Part shown: positions 25,850 to 34,224 of the stretch, piece by piece
Position numbering within the stretch: the stretch's first letter is position 1
Layout: the number at the start of each line of letters is the position of its first letter
Assembly: GCA_046349595.1 (NCBI GenBank)
Contig: JAXMCA010000001.1
Span: forward strand, 806,001-870,000
Source: JACRLW01 sp046349595
GTDB lineage: Bacteria; Planctomycetota; UBA1135; UBA2386
Reading direction: 5' to 3'
DNA length: 64,000 bases
Program-made: the position numbers and the translations under genes
Notes under the pieces: generated by a model
Database searches by the model: none
Seen by the model: the letters and a program-made list of their open reading frames with translations, nothing else
Told to the model about the DNA's origin: nothing

Positions 25850-28800
25850 TCAGTTCACCGGCGGCTGCACCCGCTCGACGTGCGCGAGGAAGCGTCTGCG
25901 GTATTCCGCCGGCATGCGGTCGATGGCGGTCGCGACCAGTCTTCCGGCCGCGCGGTCGCGCGCGGCGGCGCGGAGGATGAACAGGCGCAGGAGCAGCGGC
26001 ACGCGGGCGCGGCGTTCGATGGTCGAGGCTTCGTGCAGGAGCGTGCGGGCGCCGGCTTCATCGCCGTCGCGACGACGGCGCAGCGCGAGCGCGCACAGCC
26101 ACGACAGGTCGGCGAGCGGTGCGCCGATCGCGGGCGGTTCGGCGGGAGTCGGGATGCTCGGATCGGCCAGCAGCAGGCAGGCCTCGGCGTGGCCGAGCAT
26201 CACCTGGTCGCCGGCGTCGCCCGATTCGCGGACGGCCTCGTGCAGCAGGACCTTGGCCTTGGCGGGCCGACCGGTGAAGACCTCGAGCTCGGCGGCGAAG
26301 AGGCGGGCGCGACCGCGAGTGCGTGGATCGCCGAGGCGCTCGGCGAGCGTGAAGGCGTTCTCGAGTTCGTCGCGCGCCGCGCGCGTCTCGCCCAGCGTGC
26401 CGAGCACGCGGCCGCGGTGCAGGTGAGCGCGCACCGTCGCGTAGGAGTCGCCGCAGCGCGCGGCGATGCGCTGCGCCTCCTCGAACTCGTCGAGCGCGCG
26501 CACCAGGTGCAGACGCAGCGCGAGCCAGCGGCCGTAGTCGATGCGCAGGTGCGCCTCGAGCTCGAGGTTGCCCTCGGGCAGCGCGCGGAGCGCCTCGCTG
26601 GCGAGCTTCATCGCCTGCAGCGCGTCGCCGAGGTAGGCGAGCACGCGCGCATGGATCATCAGGGCGCGCACGTGCACGACCTTGGATGGCGCATCGCCCG
26701 CGCCCTGCAGCATGCGATCGGCCGCGGACAGGAGCTGGATCGCCGCGAGGTAGCGTCCGGCGAGCTGTGCGAACTCGGCGAGCCCGACGATCGCCTCGGC
26801 GTGCTCGCGCGACGCCTGCAGATGGCGTGCGAGCAGGATCGCCTTGCGGAACGCGCGGGTGCCGTGCTCCTCGTCGCCGCGTTGCAGCCACGCGCGTCCG
26901 GCGAGATTCGCCCAGCGCAGACGACGGCGCAGATTGGCCTCGTCGCGCGGCAGGCGGTTGAGGTGCAGGCGGATTCGCTCGACGACGCGGACGGTGGTGC
27001 GCCGCACGTTGGCGCGCACCAGCTCGTCGAGGCCGTCGAGCAGCGGATCGAGGCAGGCCTCGTGCTCGGAGGCGCGCGACAGCAGCATGCCGACCTCGAG
27101 CGGCGCGCCGCCGCGATCCTCGCGCACCCACGCCGCATCGCGATACAGACGGCGCAGCGCGTCGGCCGGTGTCGCCGCGATGGTCGCGAGGCGGTAGGCG
27201 CGGTGGCGGAAGCGTCCTTCACCACCTTCGATGCCGGCGAAGCGGTTGTCGAAGGCGGCGAGACGGTCGAGCAGATCCAGGGTCGGACGCCCGGTGAGCG
27301 CCGCGAGGTCGCCGAGCGCGAAACGTTCACCGAGCACGGCCGCCGCCTGCAGCACGTGACGGCTCTCCGCCGGCAGCGCGGCGACCCGATCGCGCAGGCG
27401 CTGCAGCACCGGACGCGCCGGCTGCAGCTCGGTGACCGCGGGGTCGAGTCCGTGGAAGTCGCCGGGTCGTCCCGACAGCTTCCCGTCGCCCACGCATTCC
27501 TCGAGGCTCTCGATCAACGCGCGCGGCTGACCGCTGAGAGGAGCGTGCGCCGCTTGCAGCAGCTCGCGCGGCGCATCGCCGCCGCGGAACAGACGCACAC
27601 CGAGTTCTACGAAGTCGTCGATCGGCAACGGACCGATCTCGAGATGCTGATCGGGCGCGCCCTGGCCGTCCCAGCGCGCCGTCGACACCAGGATCAGCAG
27701 CAGCGGCATTGCCAGCGCACGCTGCATCAGCAGGTCGACCACGCGGTGCGCGGTCGAACCCAGGTTGTCGGCACGGTCGACGCGCAGGATCGTGGCCGCG
27801 CTGCGACCGACCATGCGTGCGATCGCACGGGCGAGCAGGTCGGCGCGGGCGTTGGGATCCGAGCTGGTGGCGCGCACGTCGCCGGCACACATCTCGGCGA
27901 GCATGCGTGCGTCGTCGCCGTCGAAGCCGAGCTGCTCGCGGGCGCGTTCCTCGATGCGTTCACGCGCGTGGGGGGTGTCGTCGCGTTCGCCCTCGAGGAG
28001 CACGTCGCAGATCATCTGCGGGAAGGGCGTGCCGAGACGGCTCGCCGCGTCGCTGTCGCCGATGCCGCCGAGGAAGGACAGGTTGCTGCGGGCGTCGAGC
28101 CAGCCGTCGATGGCCTCGTCGAGGAGACGACGTCGTCCGCTGCCGGCGTGACCGATCACCACCACGGTGCGACCGCGTCCGCCGATCGCGTCGCGCAGCG
28201 CGCGGTCGAGCACGGCGCGCTCTTCGTCGCGACCGACGAAGGCGGTGTGCCGCGTGCGCTGCAACGCGAGCAGGCGACGACGCGAGGCGAGAGCCGGTGC
28301 GCTGCGCTCACGCGCTCGCCAGTGCGCCGACGACTCGCCGTCCGCGAAGATGCGCGCCAGTGCGCGCGCCGGCTGCGGGCGCTGGTCGGGGTCCTTGCGC
28401 AGCAGCTCGGCGACCATCGTCTCGAGGAAGGCGCTGACGCGCGGCTGCAGGTGCGAGGCGCGCGGCGGCTCGTCGTGGATCTGCGCGCGCAGCAGGTCGT
28501 CGGCGTCGATCGCTCCGGCGAAGGGGTGGCGCCCGGTGAGCAGCTCGAACAGCACCACGCCGAGTGCATAGAGGTCGCTGCTCGGCGAGGCCGACGCGCC
28601 CTGCAGCACCTCCGGTGCCGCATAGGCGAGGCTGCCGTGGAAGCCGCTGCTGCTGCCGAGCGGCGAGGGGCCGTCGTCGACGCGCGCGAGGCCGAGGTCG
28701 GTGAGACGGACCTCGGCATCGCCCTCGGTGATCAGCAGGTTCTCGGGCTTCACGTCGCGGTGGACGATGCCGGCGTCGTGCAGCGCGGCGAGTCCGAGAG

Positions 28801-29212
28801 CGGCCTGCTCGGCGATGCGCCGTGCGAGGTCGCCGACCACGGCCCCGGCGCTCTCGATGCGACCGCGCAGCGACCGGCCGCGCACCAGTTCGCTGACCAG
28901 GAACAGGATCTCGCCGCGCTCGTCGGCGACGGAGTCCGCGCCGAGGATTGCAACCACGTGCGGGTCGCGCACGCGTTCGCCGAGCTCGGCCTCGCGCAGC
29001 AGCGTGGCACGTGCGGTCTCGTCGGCGGCGAGTTCGGGGCGCAGCACCTTGAGCGCCACCTCGGTGCCCGCCGGCGTGTCGCGGAACGGCACCTTGGTCA
29101 CCGCGCGCAACACCGCGCCGGAGGCGCCGGCGCCCAGGGTGTCGCCGAGCTCGAAGCGGTCTTCGAGCAGGTGGCGGACGCGGCTCAGGTCGAGGTGGAG
29201 CGGGGGGGGCAC
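25850..29212 (-). CDS. Ser/Thr protein kinase fused to a degenerate AAA/STAND ATPase and TPR region
   Basis: About 1120 residues. Residues 18-290 are a eukaryotic-type kinase: glycine loop LGAGASGAVLRAV, lysine in VALKVLRPE, catalytic loop IVHRDVKPENLL, DLG in place of DFG (LTDLGLARV) and APE (YAAPEVLQ). From about 335 comes an ATPase-like domain (FVGRDEERAVLDRALRDA) whose P-loop reads GHAGSGRRRLL, with Arg in place of the Lys and Ser/Thr that bind phosphate. The rest, from about 700, is helical and TPR-like. The layout resembles kinase-ATPase sensors of the guanylate-cyclase/LuxR AAA type. It is cytoplasmic with no membrane segment. It follows the secreted repeat protein gene by 57 bp on the same strand. 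Confidence 0.88.
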   Translation of the reverse strand: MPPPLHLDLSRVRHLLEDRFELGDTLGAGASGAVLRAVTKVPFRDTPAGTEVALKVLRPELAADETARATLLREAELGERVRDPHVVAILGADSVADERGEILFLVSELVRGRSLRGRIESAGAVVGDLARRIAEQAALGLAALHDAGIVHRDVKPENLLITEGDAEVRLTDLGLARVDDGPSPLGSSSGFHGSLAYAAPEVLQGASASPSSDLYALGVVLFELLTGRHPFAGAIDADDLLRAQIHDEPPRASHLQPRVSAFLETMVAELLRKDPDQRPQPARALARIFADGESSAHWRARERSAPALASRRRLLALQRTRHTAFVGRDEERAVLDRALRDAIGGRGRTVVVIGHAGSGRRRLLDEAIDGWLDARSNLSFLGGIGDSDAASRLGTPFPQMICDVLLEGERDDTPHARERIEERAREQLGFDGDDARMLAEMCAGDVRATSSDPNARADLLARAIARMVGRSAATILRVDRADNLGSTAHRVVDLLMQRALAMPLLLILVSTARWDGQGAPDQHLEIGPLPIDDFVELGVRLFRGGDAPRELLQAAHAPLSGQPRALIESLEECVGDGKLSGRPGDFHGLDPAVTELQPARPVLQRLRDRVAALPAESRHVLQAAAVLGERFALGDLAALTGRPTLDLLDRLAAFDNRFAGIEGGEGRFRHRAYRLATIAATPADALRRLYRDAAWVREDRGGAPLEVGMLLSRASEHEACLDPLLDGLDELVRANVRRTTVRVVERIRLHLNRLPRDEANLRRRLRWANLAGRAWLQRGDEEHGTRAFRKAILLARHLQASREHAEAIVGLAEFAQLAGRYLAAIQLLSAADRMLQGAGDAPSKVVHVRALMIHARVLAYLGDALQAMKLASEALRALPEGNLELEAHLRIDYGRWLALRLHLVRALDEFEEAQRIAARCGDSYATVRAHLHRGRVLGTLGETRAARDELENAFTLAERLGDPRTRGRARLFAAELEVFTGRPAKAKVLLHEAVRESGDAGDQVMLGHAEACLLLADPSIPTPAEPPAIGAPLADLSWLCALALRRRRDGDEAGARTLLHEASTIERRARVPLLLRLFILRAAARDRAAGRLVATAIDRMPAEYRRRFLAHVERVQPPVN

Positions 29213-29269
29213 GGCGGGCGCGGGATCATGGCCGAGCGCGCGGGCGCCGTCACCACGCAGCAGCGGGCT

Positions 29270-31573
29270 TCATCGCACGATCACGAAGCGTTGCGCAGCG
29301 CGACTGAAGTGCCAGTCCTTGGCGAAGCGTGTGAAGCGGTCGTGAAGGAGGCGGGTCCGGCTGCGCAGTCCGGTCTCGTTGACGAAGGGATCGATCTCGT
29401 AGAGGTCCTCGAGGCGCGACGCGACCGAGGCGAAGGAGCAGCAGTTGCCGCACAGGGCGTCCTCCCAGACCGTCGGATCGGGACGCTCCTCGCCGATCGC
29501 CAGGGTCCACGCCGGCAGGTCGTCGACCCAGGGGTAGAGCTGGAGCTCGTGCGCGCGCTGCAACTCCGCGCGCGCCTCCGCGTCGCCGGCGAGTGCCAGC
29601 TCGGCGATCGCGTGGGCGTGGCGGAACAGTTCACGTGCGTCGCGCACCCGCGCGAGCCAGGCGAGCACCTCGGGCGTGGCGATCGTGCCGCTGCGCTCGA
29701 GGATGTCGGCGTCGGGCGCGCGGCCGGCGAGGTAGTGCGCGACGGCGTCGCGGCAGGTGCCGTGGATCGCACCGTGGAACAGCGCGGTCACCGCCGGCGA
29801 CAGGCGACCGCCGGAGGTGAGGTCGCCCAGTTCGAAGAGCAGCATGCGCACCAGCGTCTCGTCGAGACCTTCGACTGCGGCGAGCGCGGCGAAGTCGCGG
29901 AGCGCGGCGAGCTCCGGCAGCGTGCGCGTCGCGAGGCGCTGCCGCAGCGTGTCGCGCAAGGCGTCGCAGGCACTGCGTGAGAGCAGCACCGGGTCGGACT
30001 CGGGATCCAGGTCGACCAGGGCGAGGATCTCGGCGGCGTGCGCGGTGTCACCGACCACGACGCGTGCCGAGGCGATGCGTCGCTTCAGGAGGTCGTCCTC
30101 ACCGGCGTCCATCGCGCGCAGGTGTGCGGCGAGTCCGTCGTGATCGACCACGTCGAGCACGCCGAGCAGCGTGCGGTCGAGGTCGGCGGGGGCGAGGCTT
30201 CCGACCAGTCGTGCGCAGTTGGAGCGCGTGCGCAGCTCCGGCAGGTCGAGCAGCAGGATCGACAACGGGGTGCCGGTGAGGCCGGCCTCCTCGATGCGAT
30301 GCGCGATCGCATCGAGGGCGGCGTCGCAGTCGGGGAACAGCGCGGCGACGTCGGGCGCGCGGCATTCGACCAGCAGCTTCGCCGCCGCTTCTCCGCCGGT
30401 CTCGGCGCACAGCATCGCGACGAAGGCATCGACTCCGGTCGGTCCGGTTGCGAGCAGACCCGCAGCCGCGAACGGGTCGCCGTCGCGCGTGCGCGTGACC
30501 AGCGTCTCGAATGCCTCTTCCGCGCCACGACGGGCGAGTTCGCTCAGCGCGATGGGGTCGAGCGCGCCATCGTGACTGCCGGCCTGCTCGTGCAGGATTG
30601 CGAGCGACTCCTTACCGCCCAGTCGGGCGACCACGCACAGCGCCGGCGCACGCGCATTGGGATCCTCGGCCCGCAGCAACTCGCGGAGCAGCGGCAGGTC
30701 GGCGTCGGCCGGCGTGGAGTCGAGCAGCCAGCGCAGTGCGAAGGGACGGAAGGCCGGGAGTTCCTCGCCGGTGATCGGCTGTAGGAACAGGCGGCGCAGC
30801 GTCGCCTGCAGCGTGCGCGGCAGCCCCTTGGTGTCGGCGGGCAATTCGATCGGTCGCGGCTTCGCGGGCACCGCGTCGCGCTCGGGGTCGATGTCCTCGG
30901 AGGGTTGCAGGTCCTCGTTCCACGCGAGGATCGCGAGGGCCACCGGATCGCGTCCTGTCTCGGCCGATTGCGCGACCAGCGCGAGGTAGCGGATCGCTTC
31001 GCGGCGCAGGAACCAGTCGTCGGAACGCGTCGCCTCGGCGAGCAGCGGCAGGTGCTCGCGGCGCAGCAGACGGTGGACCGCGCCGAGGTACTCCGGGACC
31101 TCGCGCGGGCGCGGCGGCGCGAGCAGCAGGTCGCGCGTGAGATCGGCGGGTGTCAGCGCATCGCGGAACTCGGCGAAGTCGAACGGCGAGGGCAGCACCA
31201 GGCAGCGCGGCGCGACGATGCGCGCGAAGCGGCGCGTCTCCTCCGGATCCAGCGTCGCCGCCGCGGCGATCATCGCGGCACCAAGGGCGACGTCGGCATC
31301 CTCGGACCACAGGCCCAGGCGCACGAGGTCGACGCGATCCCGCGCATCGAGTTCGGCGAGAGGGCGTTCGGCGTCCGCAGCCCGCGTGCCGCGCGCGAGG
31401 TCGCCGAGCAGCGCGACTCCCTTCGCGAGCCCCTCCGCACCGAGTCGGGTGCGTGTCGCCTCGGCCCACGCCGTCCGCTCGGTGGGGACTTGTGCCATGC
31501 CGGTTCCCAGGCAGCAGAGGGCCGGCATGATTCCGCCGAACAATCGCCCGATGCGGGCAGTGGATGCGCTCAT
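29270..31573 (-). CDS. Secreted alpha-helical repeat protein (HEAT-like), unknown function
   Basis: About 767 residues. The signal peptide (ARIGRLFGGIMPALCCLGTGMAQ) is followed by a long helical array with repeated A-L-rich helix pairs (for example DPNARAPALCVVARLGGKESLAILHEQ and DPIALSELARRGAEEAFETLVTR) that look like HEAT repeats. Near the C-terminus is LCGNCCSFASVASRLEDLYEIDPF, a cysteine cluster of unknown meaning. The ATG at 31573 has GGAG 8 nt upstream on its strand. It shares a CATG with the start of the divergent gene at 31572, so the two genes begin on top of each other. It probably forms a transcription unit with the kinase gene downstream. Confidence 0.75.
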   Translation of the reverse strand: MSASTARIGRLFGGIMPALCCLGTGMAQVPTERTAWAEATRTRLGAEGLAKGVALLGDLARGTRAADAERPLAELDARDRVDLVRLGLWSEDADVALGAAMIAAAATLDPEETRRFARIVAPRCLVLPSPFDFAEFRDALTPADLTRDLLLAPPRPREVPEYLGAVHRLLRREHLPLLAEATRSDDWFLRREAIRYLALVAQSAETGRDPVALAILAWNEDLQPSEDIDPERDAVPAKPRPIELPADTKGLPRTLQATLRRLFLQPITGEELPAFRPFALRWLLDSTPADADLPLLRELLRAEDPNARAPALCVVARLGGKESLAILHEQAGSHDGALDPIALSELARRGAEEAFETLVTRTRDGDPFAAAGLLATGPTGVDAFVAMLCAETGGEAAAKLLVECRAPDVAALFPDCDAALDAIAHRIEEAGLTGTPLSILLLDLPELRTRSNCARLVGSLAPADLDRTLLGVLDVVDHDGLAAHLRAMDAGEDDLLKRRIASARVVVGDTAHAAEILALVDLDPESDPVLLSRSACDALRDTLRQRLATRTLPELAALRDFAALAAVEGLDETLVRMLLFELGDLTSGGRLSPAVTALFHGAIHGTCRDAVAHYLAGRAPDADILERSGTIATPEVLAWLARVRDARELFRHAHAIAELALAGDAEARAELQRAHELQLYPWVDDLPAWTLAIGEERPDPTVWEDALCGNCCSFASVASRLEDLYEIDPFVNETGLRSRTRLLHDRFTRFAKDWHFSRAAQRFVIVR

Positions 31574-32969
31574 GAAGAAGACTCCAGTGTGCACGACTCC
31601 CGCGTTCCTCGCACTGGCCTGCTTCGGTGCGATGCTCGCCGCGCAGGATCCACCCGAGCGCGCGCCGGGACCAGGAGCCAGTGCGCACGTGGTCTATCAA
31701 TCGAAGTCCGACGGCGGGCTGCGCTACACCTGGACGGTGCCGAAGGACTACGACGGCGTCCGCAAGTGCGCGATGACGGTGATCCTGCACGGCACCGGCC
31801 TGGATTACCGCTGGGGGCATCTCAACAACCGCCCGGACACCTTTCGTCCCGACGACGTGGTGGTGTCCGTCGACGGCACCTCGCAGGGCCAGGGAACGTC
31901 GAAGCTCTTCCTCGGCGAGCGCGCCGACGGCGACGCCTTCCACACCTTCCTCGACGAGATGCTCGAGCGCTTCGCCGTCGACCACGTGTTCCTCTATGGA
32001 CACAGCCAGGGCAGCTTCTTCGCGGTGTGGTACGCCGGCGAGCATCCCACCGACGTCGACGGCGTGGTTGCACACGCGTCGGGCGCCTGGAACTGGTCGA
32101 AGACCGGCAAGGACCTGCGTCGCGTGGCGATCTCGTTCATGCACGGCACGCGCGATCCGGTGGTGCCCTTCGCGCAGAGCGTCGCCGCGCGCGACCACTA
32201 CCTCGGCGAGGGTCTCCCGCTGGTGCGCCTGCGTCGCCTTCCCTTCTACAACCACTGGCCCAACGGCGTGCGTGCCGACGAGGAGCTGAGCTGGTGCGAG
32301 GGCATGACGACGGGCGATGCCGAACGCGCCCTGGCGCTGGCGAAGCGCATCGCGAGCGCCAAGCCGGCGGACGAATACCAGTGGGTCACCGTCCCCGGGT
32401 TCGGCGCTGCGCGACAGATCCTGCGGCGGATCGAGACCGGAGAACCGCGCGCCTTCGACGCGCCTCCCGACGCGAAGATCAAGGCGGCTGCACACGAACT
32501 CGCGGAAGCCATCGAGCGGCACGCGAAGACCCACCTCGCCGCACTGCAGGCGCAGGTGTCGTCCAAGAAGCAGCTGGTCTTCACCGCCAAGAACGACTGG
32601 CTCGGCCACCTGGTCGCCTTGCGCGAGGACTTCCGCGGCGTCGACTGCGTGGAGGAGTACTTCCGCACGCTCGGCTGGGACAAGCTCCTCGAGCAGCACC
32701 AGAAGGAGGCGACGCCGATCGTCACGGCGCTCTACGGCGACGACGACCAGGCCGCGTGCCGCGCCACTCTCGCCGGACTGCCGAAGGCCTTCCTCTTCGA
32801 GGCCTTCCCCTCCGACTTCGCCGAGCGGATCGCGGCCTGGCGCGGCAAGGCGAAGGACTGGAAGCTCGGCAAGAAGGAGCTCGCTGCGCTCGATGTCGTC
32901 GAGCGGTGGCCGGTCGCGTGGACCGAGGGGGCCAAGGCCTACGAGGGCCTGTGGCGGAAGTGGGACTGA
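31572..32969 (+). CDS. Secreted alpha/beta hydrolase (esterase/depolymerase-like)
   Basis: About 465 residues with a signal peptide ending CFGAMLAAQ. The fold is that of alpha/beta hydrolases: YTWTVPKDYDGVRKCAMTVILHGTGLDYRWG holds the oxyanion-side HG motif, the nucleophile elbow is YGHSQGSFFAVWYAG (G-H-S-Q-G), and FMHGTRDPVVPFAQS holds the acid residue. A histidine candidate lies in PFYNHWPNG. The serine-esterase feature set suits a PHB-depolymerase/feruloyl-esterase-like enzyme, but the substrate is not known. The second half, from about 290 on, is helical and unassigned. The start codon overlaps that of the divergent gene. Confidence 0.85.
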   Translation: MKKTPVCTTPAFLALACFGAMLAAQDPPERAPGPGASAHVVYQSKSDGGLRYTWTVPKDYDGVRKCAMTVILHGTGLDYRWGHLNNRPDTFRPDDVVVSVDGTSQGQGTSKLFLGERADGDAFHTFLDEMLERFAVDHVFLYGHSQGSFFAVWYAGEHPTDVDGVVAHASGAWNWSKTGKDLRRVAISFMHGTRDPVVPFAQSVAARDHYLGEGLPLVRLRRLPFYNHWPNGVRADEELSWCEGMTTGDAERALALAKRIASAKPADEYQWVTVPGFGAARQILRRIETGEPRAFDAPPDAKIKAAAHELAEAIERHAKTHLAALQAQVSSKKQLVFTAKNDWLGHLVALREDFRGVDCVEEYFRTLGWDKLLEQHQKEATPIVTALYGDDDQAACRATLAGLPKAFLFEAFPSDFAERIAAWRGKAKDWKLGKKELAALDVVERWPVAWTEGAKAYEGLWRKWD

Positions 32970-32989
32970 GAGCGGCGGGCGCGGCGAGC

Positions 32990-32995
32990 TATCGT
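32990..32995 (+). promoter_or_regulatory. Putative -10 box (TATCGT), leaderless spacing to GTG 33003
   Basis: TATCGT is followed by 7 nt and then the GTG of the RND adaptor gene. No ribosome site lies between them, which fits a leaderless mRNA. Confidence 0.45.
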
Positions 32996-33002
32996 CCGCG
33001 CC

Positions 33003-34223
33003 GTGCCAAGTCCCCTCGGGCGTCGTCCGTTCCGAAGTCTCGTGGTCGCCTGCTCCGTGCTCGTCGCCGCGGGCTGCAACCGCGGTCCTGCCGAGGCGAA
33101 GCCGGCGGGGCAGGGAGCGCCGCCGCGCGAGGTCACGCTGGTCGCCGCGACCGCCGAGTCGATCCCCGACGTGCTCCTGGTCTACGGCTCGCTCGCCGCG
33201 AACGACGAGGTCACGCTGTCGTTCCGCAACGCGGGGCGCCTGCAGACCCTCGACCTCGACGTCGGCAGTCGCGTCAAGAAGGGGGAGGTCGCCGCGGCGC
33301 TCGACCCGACCGACTTCGAACTCGGCGTGCGCGAGGCGGAGGCCGCGGTGCGGCAGGCGCGCGTGCAGCTCGGACTGCCGTCGGACGGCGAGAGCGACGA
33401 CGTCGATCCGGAGACCACCGCCTCGGTACGCTCCGCGCGTGCCGTGTACGACGAGGCGAAGCTGACGCGCGACCGCGCCGCCGACCTCGTCGATCGCAAG
33501 TTGCGTCCGCCGGCGGACCTCGATGCCGCGAATGCCGAGTTCGCGGTCGCGGAGAGCCGCCTGCAGCAGGCCCTCGACGAGGTACGCGCGCTCCAGGCGA
33601 CCCTGGCACAGCGGCGCATCGCGCTCGCCATCGCGCGGCGTGCGCTGAGCGAGGCTGTGCTGCGTGCACCCTTCGACGGCGAGGTGCTGGAGCGCCGCCG
33701 TCGCCCGCCGGAGTACGTCGCCGCGGGCGAAACGGTGCTGCGCCTGCTCGACGTCGAGACCCTGCGCCTGCGCCTGCGCGTGCCCGAGCGCGCCGCGTTG
33801 CACGTCGAACTCGACCAGGACGTGGTGTTCACCGTCGACGGTGTCGACGGCGAGTTCCACGGGCGGGTGAAGCGCAAGTCGCCGTCGATCGAGGCGAGCA
33901 ACCGCACGCTTCTGGTCGAGGTCGAGGTCGGCAACGCCGAGCATCGCCTGCGTCCCGGACTGTTCGCCCGTGCGCGCATCGAGGTCTCGGCGCCCACGTC
34001 GCGCGTGCTGGTGCCGCAGAAGGCCGTGGTTTCCTTCGCCGGCGTGGAGAAGGTCTTCGTCGTCGCCGAAGGCGTCGCGCACGAACGCCACGTGCGCACC
34101 GGGCGCGAGCTGCGCGATCTGATCGAGATCGAGGACGGACTGAATGCGGGCGAGGCGGTGGTGCTCGTGCCGGGCGACCTGGTCGACGGGCGCAAGGTCA
34201 GCGTGACGACGGAGAAGCACTGA
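33003..34223 (+). CDS. RND efflux periplasmic adaptor lipoprotein
   Basis: About 406 residues. A lipoprotein signal ends LVAAGCNRG. The mature part has the membrane-fusion-protein order: lipoyl half (LSFRNAGRLQTLDLDVGSRVKKGEVAAALDPTDF), a long coiled-coil hairpin (about residues 100-220), the second lipoyl half (EAVLRAPFDGEVLERRRRPPEYVAAGETVLRLLD), then beta-barrel and membrane-proximal domains (LRPGLFARARIEV, VLVPQKAVVSFAG). It carries substrate from the RND pump encoded 1 bp downstream to an outer-membrane channel that is not encoded here. The GTG start was chosen because it opens the signal peptide and has a promoter box 7 nt upstream. Confidence 0.9.
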   Translation: MPSPLGRRPFRSLVVACSVLVAAGCNRGPAEAKPAGQGAPPREVTLVAATAESIPDVLLVYGSLAANDEVTLSFRNAGRLQTLDLDVGSRVKKGEVAAALDPTDFELGVREAEAAVRQARVQLGLPSDGESDDVDPETTASVRSARAVYDEAKLTRDRAADLVDRKLRPPADLDAANAEFAVAESRLQQALDEVRALQATLAQRRIALAIARRALSEAVLRAPFDGEVLERRRRPPEYVAAGETVLRLLDVETLRLRLRVPERAALHVELDQDVVFTVDGVDGEFHGRVKRKSPSIEASNRTLLVEVEVGNAEHRLRPGLFARARIEVSAPTSRVLVPQKAVVSFAGVEKVFVVAEGVAHERHVRTGRELRDLIEIEDGLNAGEAVVLVPGDLVDGRKVSVTTEKH

Positions 34224-34224
34224 G

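Noticed and set aside
25814..29980. 1388-codon open frame on the plus strand
   Set aside because: It lies opposite the kinase-AAA-TPR gene, reads as Arg/Ala/Gln-rich sequence without domains, and is explained by high third-position GC.
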